Shown: positions 43,225 through 52,919, counted from the stretch's first letter. The stretch: DNA of 64,000 nt from Acidobacteriota bacterium (GCA_016201275.1 JACQDB010000116.1:27276-91275), one strand, 5' to 3'. Made by a program: numbers and translations. Notes: generated from the sequence alone by a model not told the origin.

Positions 43225-43809
43225 ATGAACGCGAACGTCTCTGCATGGAACTTTGCCAACCTCCTCACCTTGTTCCGCATTATTTTGATCGCGCCGTTTT
43301 TGTTCGAGATTTATGGTGGACGATACGGAGCCGCGTTGTTGATTTTTTTTATCGCCAGCGTCAGCGACTTTTTTGATGGCTATGTGGCGCGTCGGTTCAA
43401 TCAACAATCCAAGCTAGGGCAAACCCTGGACCCCTTGGCCGATAAGATTCTCACCACCGCAGCGTTTATCGTGATGGCTTTGCCACGCGCCAATTTTCCT
43501 TCGATACCGGTTTGGTTAGCCATCGCCGTGGTCGGACGCGACGCGGTGATTCTGCTCGGCTCGGCCATTGTTTATGCGCGCACCAAGTTCAAGGATTTCA
43601 AGCCGACGACTTCCGGCAAAGTGAATACCTTTCTTGAACTCGGACTGATTGTCTGGTTTTTGTGGTTCAACTGGATGGGCAGATTTACTGTGATTTTGCC
43701 GCTGTGTTATCTCATCGTCCTGAGTTCGGTGTTGTGGTCGGGCGCGAGTTACATCGTGCAGGGCGCAAGAATTCTTGCCGACCATCGTGTGCAGAAAAAG
43801 ACCGCATAG
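43225..43809 (+). CDS. pgsA: CDP-diacylglycerol-glycerol-3-phosphate 3-phosphatidyltransferase
   Basis: 194 aa integral membrane enzyme that makes phosphatidylglycerophosphate, the precursor of phosphatidylglycerol. The CDP-alcohol phosphotransferase signature D-x2-DG-x2-AR-x8-G-x3-D-x3-D is complete in DFFDGYVARRFNQQSKLGQTLDPLADK. About five or six membrane helices. It starts 12 bp after the kinase stop, so the two may be one transcript. Confidence 0.93.
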   Translation: MNANVSAWNFANLLTLFRIILIAPFLFEIYGGRYGAALLIFFIASVSDFFDGYVARRFNQQSKLGQTLDPLADKILTTAAFIVMALPRANFPSIPVWLAIAVVGRDAVILLGSAIVYARTKFKDFKPTTSGKVNTFLELGLIVWFLWFNWMGRFTVILPLCYLIVLSSVLWSGASYIVQGARILADHRVQKKTA

Positions 43810-43883
43810 ATTTTGCGAGTCTTGAATTTATGATAATCTCTTGCCTTGCTCCAAACCATTTTTACCGATGCGAGAATGAATCC

Positions 43884-45644
43884 GTGATTTTCAAATCATT
43901 GGTGCTGACCTTTATCGCCGCTACGCTTGTCGCCTTGACGGTGTCGGCGCTGCGCCCCGATTATTCGCGGATTCGCCAAGGCAAGGCTGATGAAAATTAT
44001 CTGTCATCGAAAAATTGTCTGGCTTGTCACCAAGACCATTTCGCTTCGTGGGCGAAAACTTTTCACAGCCGCATGACGCAGGAAGCCAAAGCCGATTCGG
44101 TGCAAGGCGATTTTGAAACCGCCAACACCTTCGCTTATCTGGGCGTGAAGGCGCGCATGGAAAAACATGATGGCCGATTCGCCATGACGTTCACCTATGC
44201 CGATGGCAAAGCGCAAACCTTCAGCGTTGACCGCACCGTTGGCTCGCGGCGTATAGAGCAATATTTAACCAAACAAGCAGGGCAATACACGCGCTTGCCT
44301 TTGGCTTACGATTTGACCAATCGAAGATGGATGAGTCTCAACGGTTCGTTCTTTTATCCCGACAGTGAAAATTATTTTCAGCATCAAGCGCAATGGGATG
44401 GCAATTGCGTTTTCTGTCACAACGTCAAAGCGCAGCCTCATCTCAACACCAACACCAAGCAATACGACACCGAAGTTGCAGAGCTTGGCATCGCCTGTGG
44501 AGCTTGTCATGGCGCGTCTGCCCATCACGCCGAAGAAGCAACTTCGCCTTGGCAACGAACCTTCTGGCGTTTATTCAAAACCGCAGACAAGCAGATTATC
44601 AATCCAAAAAAACTTGCTGCCGAACGCTCTTTGCAAGTCTGTGGGCATTGTCATGGGCAGCGTGTGCCAGAGCCAAATAATCGCATACTGGAAATTTTAC
44701 AACGCGGCGACCCATATAATGCGGGCGAAGACTTGGCGCATTTTTACAAGCCTGTCGAGCGCGAAACCTTGATAGGCAGCTACGCTTTCGCCAATCGTTT
44801 TTGGGCGAATGGTTCGCCGCGCCTGACGGCCTACGAGTATCAAGGCATTTTGCGGTCGCGCTGTTTTACCCAAGGCGACGCCAATAATCGCATCAATTGC
44901 TTAACTTGTCATTCCATGCACGAAGGCGATGTGCGCGGACAAATCAAAGCTGAAAACCGCACAGACAAACCTTGCCTGCAATGTCATCAGCAATTCGCGG
45001 ACGCTGCGAATTTGGCGGCGCATACTAAACACTCAAATGAATCGGCAGGCTCTCGTTGTTACAACTGCCATATGCCGCGAGTGGTTTATGGGGTGATGGC
45101 GATTCATCCTACGCACGACATTACGGTTCCGAATCCACAATTGACAACCGCGCAAGCTGTGCCGAACGCCTGCAATCAATGTCATCTCGACAGGTCTGTG
45201 AATTGGGCGATTTCAGAAACGAAGCGCTTATGGCCAGAGCGGTTTTCGTCGCTTGCCACCAGCGGGGATAAACAATTCGACATAGCCGAAGGGGTGCGCG
45301 CCTTGTTTGCCGGTGATGCGTTGACCAGAGCGTTGACTGCCGAAGCGTTAAGCGGAGAAGGCGTGGCAAAGGTGGAAGGGAAGTGGGCGCTGCCGTTTTT
45401 GCTGGAAGCCTTCAATGATAATTATCCTATCGTCAGATTTTTCGCGGCGAACGGATTGGCTAACTATCAAGCGCAACTGACGAAGCCCGATTATCTGGCA
45501 AGCGCAGCGGCGCGGCAAACGTCGTTCAAGCAATGGCGCAGCGCGATTGACTTGCTCAATCCGCAAAGCACCGAGAAAGCGAAGACGCTGGCGCAGTTGC
45601 TGCGCGCCAACCGCAAAGATGTGGACCTGGAAGTTGGCGAATGA
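43884..45644 (+). CDS. Octahaem c-type cytochrome with HEAT-like C-terminus
   Basis: ~586 aa from the GTG at 43884 with a signal/anchor segment (SLVLTFIAATLVALTVSA); an ATG at 43830 is also possible and the track start at 43662 lies in pgsA. Eight CxxCH motifs are present: CLACH, CVFCH, CGACH, CGHCH, CLTCH, CLQCH, CYNCH and CNQCH. The opening SSKNCLACHQDHFASWAKTFHSRM is of the cytochrome c554/TPR-cytochrome type. The last ~110 residues, after the haems, form HEAT-like repeats (ALPFLLEAFNDNYPIVRFFAANGLANY). It is probably periplasmic and could move electrons or act on nitrogen compounds; no substrate site is recognised. Confidence 0.88.
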   Translation: MIFKSLVLTFIAATLVALTVSALRPDYSRIRQGKADENYLSSKNCLACHQDHFASWAKTFHSRMTQEAKADSVQGDFETANTFAYLGVKARMEKHDGRFAMTFTYADGKAQTFSVDRTVGSRRIEQYLTKQAGQYTRLPLAYDLTNRRWMSLNGSFFYPDSENYFQHQAQWDGNCVFCHNVKAQPHLNTNTKQYDTEVAELGIACGACHGASAHHAEEATSPWQRTFWRLFKTADKQIINPKKLAAERSLQVCGHCHGQRVPEPNNRILEILQRGDPYNAGEDLAHFYKPVERETLIGSYAFANRFWANGSPRLTAYEYQGILRSRCFTQGDANNRINCLTCHSMHEGDVRGQIKAENRTDKPCLQCHQQFADAANLAAHTKHSNESAGSRCYNCHMPRVVYGVMAIHPTHDITVPNPQLTTAQAVPNACNQCHLDRSVNWAISETKRLWPERFSSLATSGDKQFDIAEGVRALFAGDALTRALTAEALSGEGVAKVEGKWALPFLLEAFNDNYPIVRFFAANGLANYQAQLTKPDYLASAAARQTSFKQWRSAIDLLNPQSTEKAKTLAQLLRANRKDVDLEVGE

Positions 45645-46159
45645 TTTTTTTTCTAACCATGCGGCAAATAAAAGAGACGACTGAACATCGAGTTATGACA
45701 AAAGAAAAATCGCAATCTACGAATCCGCTGGCGTCGCTTTTGATTCAAGGTTGGGCGGGTATCGCCGTGTGGATGACCTTCGGCTTGTTGCTTGAAGGCT
45801 TGCTGGGCTACAAAACGCCAGCCTATTTGAATGATGCACAGCGGCGGGAATTGTTCACCTTGGCGCACACTCATGGCAGCTTGTTGAGTGTAGTCTTAAT
45901 CATTGCTGCTTTGGGCGCGAAAAGTTTTGCCCTTGAACTTTCCCGAATCACGCAAATCGCCTTTAGAATTGGGGCTATTTTAATGCCTCTGGGATTTTTT
46001 GTGGCGGGCATCTGGCACCCGGAAGGCGATCCCGGAATAGCGATTTGGCTGGTGCCGCCAGGCGCTTTGCTGATGATCTTCGCAGCGATTTCCATGACGC
46101 TTGCCGGTGTCAAGAGAAACAAGGTAACGGATAAGGAAGAGGTAAAAAATAAGTTGTAA
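45641..46159 (+). CDS. Four-helix membrane protein coupled to the cytochrome gene
   Basis: 172 aa. Start ATG overlaps the cytochrome stop (ATGA), implying coupled translation; ATG 45695 (MTKEKSQSTNP) is an alternative. Four membrane helices are evident (~35-52, ~82-97, ~110-128, ~140-155), with HTHG before the second helix as a possible haem or metal ligand. No family recognised. Coupling suggests it anchors the cytochrome or feeds it electrons (inference). Confidence 0.6.
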   Translation: MIFFLTMRQIKETTEHRVMTKEKSQSTNPLASLLIQGWAGIAVWMTFGLLLEGLLGYKTPAYLNDAQRRELFTLAHTHGSLLSVVLIIAALGAKSFALELSRITQIAFRIGAILMPLGFFVAGIWHPEGDPGIAIWLVPPGALLMIFAAISMTLAGVKRNKVTDKEEVKNKL

Positions 46160-46170
46160 AGCTTTCAATT

Positions 46171-46347
46171 GCCACTAGCTTTAGCTAGTGGTCAGAGGCA
46201 AAGGAACCCCCCGGCTTTAGCCAAACTTCAAGATAATGATTATTCCTTATAGCTTTAGCAAAAAGCTGAAAGGATGATTGAGGTTTTCTTTTATTTGGCT
46301 AAAGCCAGGTCTTGACCTGACCTTCTCCACTAGCTAAAGCGAGTGGC
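46171..46347. mobile_element. MITE-like repeat with CCACTAGCTTTAGCTAGTGG ends
   Basis: Ends GCCACTAGCTTTAGCTAGTGG and CCACTAGCTAAAGCGAGTGGC form inverted repeats, each arm being a palindrome itself. Two inner blocks (GGCTTTAGCCAA and TTGGCTAAAGCC) are inverted too. No coding content. It starts 12 bp after the membrane-protein stop. Confidence 0.75.
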
Positions 46348-46396
46348 AAGTTATCCAGCTTCAAAGTCTTCTAAGTTATTTTTTACACGTTCCTAA

Positions 46397-46974
46397 GCTC
46401 GACTTTGTACAATTTCAAATTGAACCACACCAATCAAGCGCTGACATTGCGGTGCGCGCTTGGAATGATTGAACCTCACCTCAACAAGATGAGGGGCAAT
46501 AATTCCAAGGGTTGAAAAAGCCTATAAAATCAGGCTACTTCGCCTCTGAAAAACCTAGCAATGGAGAGCCGAGGCAGTGAGGCAATTCGTCTGAATCCCC
46601 CAACGGAGAGCCGAGGCGGTGAGGCCATTCGCCTGAATCCCCCCAACGGTAGTTGGGGGATGCTTAAAGTCCTACCTACACACCAAGCCAGCAAAGTTTT
46701 TTTGCAACCCCCCCAACGGTAGTTGGGGGATGCTTAAAGTCCAGCCTTGAGCCTCGGACAAGGTTCGACTTTAACCATCCCCAACTGCCGTTGGGGGGGA
46801 TTCGTTTATCGTTGGCAGCGTTTCGTAGGTAGGACTTTAAGCATCCCCCAACTGCCGTTGGGGGGATTCGTAGATGTTGCGCGGCGTTTTGTAGGTTGGA
46901 CTTTAAGCATCCCCCGATTGCCATCGGGGGGATTGGCAAGACTGGTTCGCCTCTGAAAATGTACAAAGTCTAGT
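46397..46974. mobile_element. Palindrome-array element C, TIR-bounded, TAA duplication
   Basis: Left end GCTCGACTTTGTACAATTT, right end ...GTACAAAGTCTAGT, inverted, flanked on both sides by TAA (46394-46396, 46975-46977). Inside are five clear hairpin units, two forward (AAC/GTT stems, GGTA loops) and three inverted, plus decayed copies to the left (GAGAGCCGAGGCGGTGAGG...). Near the right end GGTTCGCCTCTGAAAA recurs inverted at the left ends of arrays A and D. No ORF of its own. Confidence 0.8.
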
Positions 46975-47011
46975 TAAGCAAGATTGAAAATAAAACAGAG
47001 GCTTATTTTCT

Positions 47012-47329
47012 TCACGTACTTCTTCCTTTTCTTTTTGGCGATAGAGTTTTTCTCGCTCTATGCCTGCTGTGGAGAACGTGAACCGAATTGCCTTTCACGG
47101 TGAACAGAATTCGATAATGCTCAAACAGGAGTTGGCGAATCTTTTGTTTGAAGGCTTGGCTTTCTGGCGCAAGATCACAGCGATTGGGAAAGGTTGCAAG
47201 AGAGTTTACGAATTCAACCAGCCTTTCAAACCAATCGGGCGCAACTTGAGGAAAATGGCGAGTCATCCATCTCAAGGCTTCTTCTGCCTCATGGGAGGCT
47301 TGTTCTGTGATCTCAACCTCATAGATCAT
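47012..47329 (-). CDS. ParE/RelE-family toxin
   Basis: 105 aa with the RelE/ParE beta-sandwich pattern: YEVEITEQASHEAEEALRWM at the N-terminus, WFERLVEFVNSLATFPNRC and IRQLLFEHYRILFTV.GNSVHVLHSRHRAR at the end. ParE types poison gyrase, RelE types cut ribosomal mRNA; the sequence does not decide. It overlaps the antitoxin gene by 4 bp (ATGA), the usual order antitoxin-toxin. An arginine-rich tail (KTLSPKRKGRST) is extra. Confidence 0.88.
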   Translation of the reverse strand: MIYEVEITEQASHEAEEALRWMTRHFPQVAPDWFERLVEFVNSLATFPNRCDLAPESQAFKQKIRQLLFEHYRILFTVKGNSVHVLHSRHRARKTLSPKRKGRST

Positions 47330-47619
47330 TTCTTTGCCGCCATGTTGTACTTTTTGCGTAAACCTTTAAATATCTTTTCCGCAGGTTTTACTCTGCCTTG
47401 CTCTACCTGTTCAAGTCCGATTTGGATAGCCGCTATGGTTTCCGCCTGCTCAACCAAGTCAAGCATCTTTTGATAGGATGCCGCATCGTGGACAACCAAC
47501 TCAGCTTTACCATTGATGGTCAAGACCACTGGTCGCCCAGTTTTTTTCATTCTGCCAATATAGGATTTGGCGTTGCGCTGAAACTCTGACAAAGAATGAA
47601 TATCGTTTAAATCAATCAT
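47326..47619 (-). CDS. Phd/YefM-family antitoxin
   Basis: 97 aa, Phd-like DNA-binding N-terminal half (IHSLSEFQRNAKSYIGRMKKTGRPVVLTINGKAELVVHDAASYQKML) and a helical toxin-binding tail. It should bind and neutralise the toxin encoded just downstream and repress the pair. The tail (KPAEKIFKGLRKKYNMAAKK) is lysine-rich. Confidence 0.9.
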   Translation of the reverse strand: MIDLNDIHSLSEFQRNAKSYIGRMKKTGRPVVLTINGKAELVVHDAASYQKMLDLVEQAETIAAIQIGLEQVEQGRVKPAEKIFKGLRKKYNMAAKK

Positions 47620-47924
47620 AAAAAAACTCGCTTCGATAAGAAATTTACTGCGAATTCAATGCTGTCATAGAGAGCAAATGATGACAAGGAGAAAGTGATT
47701 TTTTCGAGACCAGACCACCGGCAAAATGCCACAACGGTAGCCCACAAAAAACCTACGAAGAAAGCTATTGCCGAATTGCATACGGCGAAGCATCTGTTAT
47801 ACCCTTCATCCGCAAGTTGACCGTTACAGCTTTTTTGCTCGGAGCAGAACCAAAATCGTTAATCAATCAACAAGTGGAATCAGCCCGGCTGATTAGTTTC
47901 CAGATTCAAGTTGAGGAACCTTCT

Positions 47925-49358
47925 ATGACTCTTTCATCTAGCTTGTTACAAAAAACACTATTCAAAGTTTTTGCTTTATCGCTTTTCATCGTAGCGTTGA
48001 CGGCTACGGCTTTTGCTCAACAGACCTACCTGGACAAGTACATTGCCAAAGCCGATCCGGCATACCAATGGAAGTTGATGAAAACTATTGCTGGCGAAGG
48101 TTGCAAAGCCTATGTGCTGCGCTTGACTTCGCAGACCTGGCGCAGCGCGCAAGAGGTTGATCGACCTGTGTGGACGCATTGGCTGACCATTGTTAAACCC
48201 GACACTCTCGCGCACCATAGCGCCTTGTTAGTCATCGGCGGCGGCAGCAATAAAGACCAGATGCCTTCGGCGATTCCTGAGCGCGGTAAAAAATTTGCCC
48301 TCGAAACTCATTCCCTCTACGCCGACTTGAGCGATGTGCCGAATCAGCCGCTCTACTTTGCCGACTCGAAAGACCACGGGCGTAGTGAAGATGATCTGAT
48401 CGCCTATAGCTATGCCAAACAGATGGAGACCGGCGATGATAGTTGGCTGGCGCGGCTTCCTATGGTCAAAAGTGGCGTGCGTGCGATGGATGCGATACAG
48501 GAATTTATGGCAAGCCCGGAAGGCGGCAAGTTGCAGATTGAGCAATTCGTAGTTGCAGGCGGTTCCAAGCGCGGTTGGACAACTTGGCTGGTGGGCGCGG
48601 TTGATAAACGAGTGGTGGCGATTATGCCCGTCGTTATTGATGTTTTGAATTCTCAGGCCGCCATCAAACATCAATTTGAGGCGTATGGATTTTTCTCGAC
48701 TTCGCTTAACGATTATACGCGGAATAAAATTTTGCCTGATAAGCTAGACACTCCCGAATACCGCCGCTTACTGGCCATCGAAGACCCTTATGAGTATCTG
48801 GCGCGGCGGCGTTTGCGAATGCCGAAATTCATTATGAATGCCTCTGGCGATCAATTTTTTCTGCCCGATAGTTCGCAGTTTTATTGGGACAAGGTGCGCG
48901 GCGAAAAGCATTTGCGCTATGTGCCGAATGCCAAACATAATCTTGCCGGAAGCGACGCGGTGGAATCTATGCTGGCGTTTTATGAAGCGGTGTTGAATCA
49001 TCGAGCGCGACCGGAATTTACTTGGAAAAAGCAGAAGGACGGTGCGCTGGTGGTGTTTGCCAAAGACCAACCGAAAGAGGTGAATCTGTGGCAAGCGACC
49101 AATCCGCAAGCGCGGGATTTTCGCGTTGACACCATAGGCAAAGCTTATACCAGTTCGCCTGTGAAGGCGCAGCGCAAAGGCGTATATGTTGGGCGCGTCG
49201 AAAAACCGGCGAGCGGTTACACGGCGTTCTTCGTTGAGTTGGTTTACGACAGCGGCGGCAAGTATCCTTTCAAGTTCACCACCGAAGTCAGCATCGTGCC
49301 GGACGTTTTACCCTTCCATTTCAAAGATGCAAAGAAGAGCAATGTTGCTTTGAAATAA
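47925..49358 (+). CDS. PhoPQ-regulated protein family (PqaA-like) secreted alpha/beta hydrolase
   Basis: 477 aa from ATG 47925 (GAGGAA six bases upstream); the track's 36 extra codons lack support. Signal peptide ~1-32 (LFKVFALSLFIVALTATAFAQ). The PqaA family (PF10142) is recognised from WTHWL.I..PD....ALL.IGGG.N, the nucleophile elbow VVAGGSKRGWTTWL and the final PNAKHNL. It is probably a serine hydrolase exported to the envelope; substrate unknown. In Salmonella the homologue is PhoP-regulated, but no PhoP box was looked for. Confidence 0.88.
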   Translation: MTLSSSLLQKTLFKVFALSLFIVALTATAFAQQTYLDKYIAKADPAYQWKLMKTIAGEGCKAYVLRLTSQTWRSAQEVDRPVWTHWLTIVKPDTLAHHSALLVIGGGSNKDQMPSAIPERGKKFALETHSLYADLSDVPNQPLYFADSKDHGRSEDDLIAYSYAKQMETGDDSWLARLPMVKSGVRAMDAIQEFMASPEGGKLQIEQFVVAGGSKRGWTTWLVGAVDKRVVAIMPVVIDVLNSQAAIKHQFEAYGFFSTSLNDYTRNKILPDKLDTPEYRRLLAIEDPYEYLARRRLRMPKFIMNASGDQFFLPDSSQFYWDKVRGEKHLRYVPNAKHNLAGSDAVESMLAFYEAVLNHRARPEFTWKKQKDGALVVFAKDQPKEVNLWQATNPQARDFRVDTIGKAYTSSPVKAQRKGVYVGRVEKPASGYTAFFVELVYDSGGKYPFKFTTEVSIVPDVLPFHFKDAKKSNVALK

Positions 49359-49507
49359 GCAAAGCTGGTTCAAGGGGCTTGCCATATACTTGGTGGAAAA
49401 TCTTGGGAAGAATGGATCGCGCACTATTCAAAGGGGCATCAGCACTCTGTGAAGCGCGCCTGTCACACGATGTAAGGGAAGGGGAAGAAAATATAATCCC
49501 ATAATTC

Positions 49508-49564
49508 CCGTTGAGAAGCGGTCTCTGACAGCGAGACTGGCGGTCAGAGACCGCTTCTCAACGG
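49508..49564. repeat. Perfect 22-bp-arm palindrome CCGTTGAGAAGCGG
   Basis: CCGTTGAGAAGCGGTCTCTGAC and its exact complement around a 13-nt loop. It lies between the PqaA-like gene and the convergent restriction gene and could end both transcripts. The outer CCGTTGAG is also the inner arm of the MITE at 4021. The remainder of 49359-49649 shows no gene. Confidence 0.85.
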
Positions 49565-49649
49565 TATGCTATTTTTTTTCCACACCTTCTCTAATTTTCT
49601 GGTTTCCCGAATTCTTGAAACGACACATTGGTTGGGTAGTTACGCCAGC

Positions 49650-52600
49650 TTACTGAATTGGCCAGCCGCCGTGCTGCTCAATCGCTTGGTCTATCTCTGC
49701 CATCAAGCCAATGGTTTCCGATAGAGCCGCAACGATGCGTTGATAATGGGTCAAATCGTCGTAAGTCAGCTTGCGCCCTTTGCGGTCTTTGAGCCATTTC
49801 TGGCAAACCTGATAACCACCGATGTGAAAATTCCAGACCGCTTGCGGAACGCCGTCAAAGTATTGTTCTTTGTTTATCCAGACGCGCCCGGTTTCATTGT
49901 CGGCTTCATCGTCTTGGTTGTAGCGCACTTCTTCAACGGTGTTATCTCCGGCAATCGGGTAGCCGGTGAGCGACGCGCCGAAACTCTCCAGCAAATGCAA
50001 AGCCACCAGTCTTTCGCCTGAGGCACAGAGAGCGCGAAAGAGCGCGATGTTTGCAGTGAGCGGCAAGCGCGGAAAGTCTATCTTCAAAAACTCGGCGTAG
50101 CGGCTGCGATAAGTAGGCGAATGAAAGACCGCGTACATATAATTGAAGACATCTTCGGGAGCGAAAGTGTTTTGCAAATCGCCTTTGCCGTCATTGACGA
50201 AAGCGAGTTGCAAGCGCGTTGCAAAATCCTTGATGAACTCTGGCGCAAGATTCGGGTGACGACTATTAGTCGCTGCGAGAGTATCGAATAGACCGCCCTT
50301 TTTTTCGACCGGATAAATATATAGCGGAAAATTATAGTTTTGCTCTTTGGTCTTAGTTGAAACAAGACAACTTTCCGCCACGGCCTTTGATGCTCCAATG
50401 TGTTGCCAGCCTAATGTGCTAATTTGACGAGGAACAAGCAGGCAAAGATTTTCTTTCCCTGCAACATGGTCAAGAAGTTCTCTGCGCGGATAATCCATCA
50501 CCGCATTGCTAAAGTAACAAGGTCGCCAATCGAAAGGGCGATATAAACACTGAATAAAATGTTGCTGCCAATGCTTATCATCACGAAGTTGTCTTCTTGC
50601 TTTGGAAAGTTGCCAATCTCGATTATCACGCAATTCATAAGCCGTTCGCAGCTCATCGTCACTTCGCGCCGTATCGCGCAAATCGGCTATGCGTGAACGT
50701 ATTACCTTTTCGTCAAAATCAATAGCGAAATGGTCACGATGCGTTTGGAAGCCTAGAACATTAATCGGCATCATCTCGGTAACTTTCCAACCGCCTTCAT
50801 ACTCCGCTAGTAAATCCGTATCCTGTGGCACGAATAAATAAAACGGCGATTGCGGTTCCAGCTTCTTCCATTCCGTGCTTCGTAAATCATGCTGTGAAAG
50901 CCAATGATATTTGCCACCCACCAATTCTTTCTCGTGATTCACATTATCTTCGTAAACCTCGCGCACACCCCACAGATGCGCGTGATGCACCACCGCATCG
51001 CTCTCTTTCTCGCCGCCGCGTTTTACGAAGATACCTATCGCTACGCCTTGCTGAATATCAAAAACATTTTCGTCTTTCGAGCCATCGGGCGATCTCTCTT
51101 TCTTCTTGCTATTGCCATGCAGGTCTAGCAAATAAATGTCGTCAAAAGTTTCCATCAAACTCTGACGCATTCCGCGAAACGTAGGATTATCCAGATAACC
51201 ATGATTGGTAATGAAAGCCAGAACGCCGTAACCTGTCTGCTCTATGCGCCACTGTGCAAAGCGTATGAACTTGACGTAATCATCATTGAGCCATTTGGGA
51301 TTCTTCTCGCCAAGCGGTTGCCCATCCATAGCGAAATAATTTCCCGTAGGCGTTCCCGTGTGGGTGTCCATTCCATGCAAAAGCTTGGCTATCCATTGAC
51401 CTTGATTCGCCGAATGCCCCGAATAAGGCGGATTGCCTATGACCACCATCACCGGCTTGTCTTGCTTCACCTTTCCCGCTTCGTCGGCTTCTTCGTTAAT
51501 CCATTTCGTGAATGTCGGAGCGTTCGCCAATTGATGCACTTCGTCCAAAGTGTTGGTCAAATAAACGCGCAGGCGTTCTTCCGATTGAAAACCGTAGCCC
51601 GTTTCATCCAACAACAAACCAAGCTTCATGTGAGCTACGGAATAAGCCGCCATCAAAAGCTCGAAGCCAAATATGCGCGGCAACAGATGTTCGGAAACAT
51701 AGCCCGACCACATCCCTTTATTCTTCGCGCCGAACTTTTCCCAAATCTGTTTGATGACGCTGTAAAGAAAGGTTCCTGTTCCTGTCGCCGGGTCTAAGAC
51801 AAGAACTTTGTGGGTTTCGATTTCGCCTTCGCCGTAAGGATTTTTGATTTTAATTTTGCTCGAATCGGCTAACCCCTCGGCAAGTTTAAAATCGGTCTTG
51901 AGAAGATGGTCAACGCTGCGGACGATGTAAGAGACCACAGGCTCCGGCGTGTAATAAACGCCGCGAGCTTCGCGCATCTTCGGGTCATACGCCGTCAGAA
52001 AGGTTTCATAGAAATGCACTACGGGGTCTTCGCGTCGCGTGCGTTTGCCAAAGTCTTGCAAGATGGCGGCGATGTCTGCGCGTTGCAACAACTCCGCCAG
52101 ATCATCAACCGCCCAAGAGATGCGCTCGTCAAGATCGGGTCCGGCGATGTGCGAGAACATCTTGCGAAGAAACGGATTGGTTTTGGGCAAATCATAAGCC
52201 GCATTCTTGCGCGAAAAATGTGAGCCATCTTTGACATTGCAACGCGCCGCAAACAGTCCGTAGCAAATGGTCTGGGCGTACATATCGGCAAACTGTTCTT
52301 CGGTCAAATCGTGCAGCAAGACTTCTTGAAAACCTTTCAACTGATCGTGCAGAGGGTCTGCTTTTTCGTCGGTCAAATCCTCATCATTGAGAGCTTTGGT
52401 TATGGCTTCGCGTATCAAACGGGCTATCGCAGCCATACGCTTCGCCAAATCTTTCGGGCTGCTGACGGTCGCAGTTTGTGTAGTCAAAAAAGCCTTCAAG
52501 AGATTGAAAACGTCATCTGCGCCGCCTTTTTCAAGGCTTAACTTGCCGCTCTTTTTCGCAAGCTTCGCCAGTCGCGCTGTCAAACGAAGCTTGCCTTGAA

Positions 52601-52919
52601 CGTACCAACGAAACTCCAGATAATCGGTGAGAATCAGATTGCCTAAGCTCTCAAGGTAACGCTTCATCTGCTCGGACTTTTCTTCTTTGTCGAGTGCTTT
52701 CCCGAGGTCTTTCGCTTCGATGTAGCCGAGCGGCGTTTCGCCTTTTGTGACAATGTAATCAGGCGCGCCGCATTTGACGCGCTTAGGCTCGTTGGTCGCG
52801 GTAATTCCCACAATGATAGATTCAAGTAAGGATTTGAGAGCCGGACGATAGGTGTGTTCGGTGGCATTGCCTAGTTGCAAGGCGTGTTCGAGTTTCTTCA
52901 GATAATCTTGTAGGTTCAT
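49650..52919 (-). CDS. Single-chain Type ISP/IIG-like restriction-modification enzyme
   Basis: 1089 aa. The N-terminal ~90 residues look like a PD-(D/E)XK nuclease (GAPDYIVTK...LGYIEAKD). Residues ~370-560 are the gamma-class adenine methyltransferase: motif I VLDPATGTGTF, NPPYSG for motif IV, and EL..AAYSVAHMKLG between them. The C-terminal ~450 residues resemble the Type ISP specificity domain (RPFDWRPCYFSNAVMDYPRRELLDH). No helicase domain is visible between nuclease and methylase, unlike LlaGI-type ISP enzymes, so it would behave like a Type IIG/IIL enzyme that cuts and methylates one strand. No separate methylase is needed or seen. Confidence 0.88.
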   Translation of the reverse strand: MNLQDYLKKLEHALQLGNATEHTYRPALKSLLESIIVGITATNEPKRVKCGAPDYIVTKGETPLGYIEAKDLGKALDKEEKSEQMKRYLESLGNLILTDYLEFRWYVQGKLRLTARLAKLAKKSGKLSLEKGGADDVFNLLKAFLTTQTATVSSPKDLAKRMAAIARLIREAITKALNDEDLTDEKADPLHDQLKGFQEVLLHDLTEEQFADMYAQTICYGLFAARCNVKDGSHFSRKNAAYDLPKTNPFLRKMFSHIAGPDLDERISWAVDDLAELLQRADIAAILQDFGKRTRREDPVVHFYETFLTAYDPKMREARGVYYTPEPVVSYIVRSVDHLLKTDFKLAEGLADSSKIKIKNPYGEGEIETHKVLVLDPATGTGTFLYSVIKQIWEKFGAKNKGMWSGYVSEHLLPRIFGFELLMAAYSVAHMKLGLLLDETGYGFQSEERLRVYLTNTLDEVHQLANAPTFTKWINEEADEAGKVKQDKPVMVVIGNPPYSGHSANQGQWIAKLLHGMDTHTGTPTGNYFAMDGQPLGEKNPKWLNDDYVKFIRFAQWRIEQTGYGVLAFITNHGYLDNPTFRGMRQSLMETFDDIYLLDLHGNSKKKERSPDGSKDENVFDIQQGVAIGIFVKRGGEKESDAVVHHAHLWGVREVYEDNVNHEKELVGGKYHWLSQHDLRSTEWKKLEPQSPFYLFVPQDTDLLAEYEGGWKVTEMMPINVLGFQTHRDHFAIDFDEKVIRSRIADLRDTARSDDELRTAYELRDNRDWQLSKARRQLRDDKHWQQHFIQCLYRPFDWRPCYFSNAVMDYPRRELLDHVAGKENLCLLVPRQISTLGWQHIGASKAVAESCLVSTKTKEQNYNFPLYIYPVEKKGGLFDTLAATNSRHPNLAPEFIKDFATRLQLAFVNDGKGDLQNTFAPEDVFNYMYAVFHSPTYRSRYAEFLKIDFPRLPLTANIALFRALCASGERLVALHLLESFGASLTGYPIAGDNTVEEVRYNQDDEADNETGRVWINKEQYFDGVPQAVWNFHIGGYQVCQKWLKDRKGRKLTYDDLTHYQRIVAALSETIGLMAEIDQAIEQHGGWPIQ

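Noticed and set aside
46676-46966. ORFs on both strands in the palindrome array.
   Set aside because: They translate the repeat units; repeated PPMAIGG-type peptides are not protein-like.
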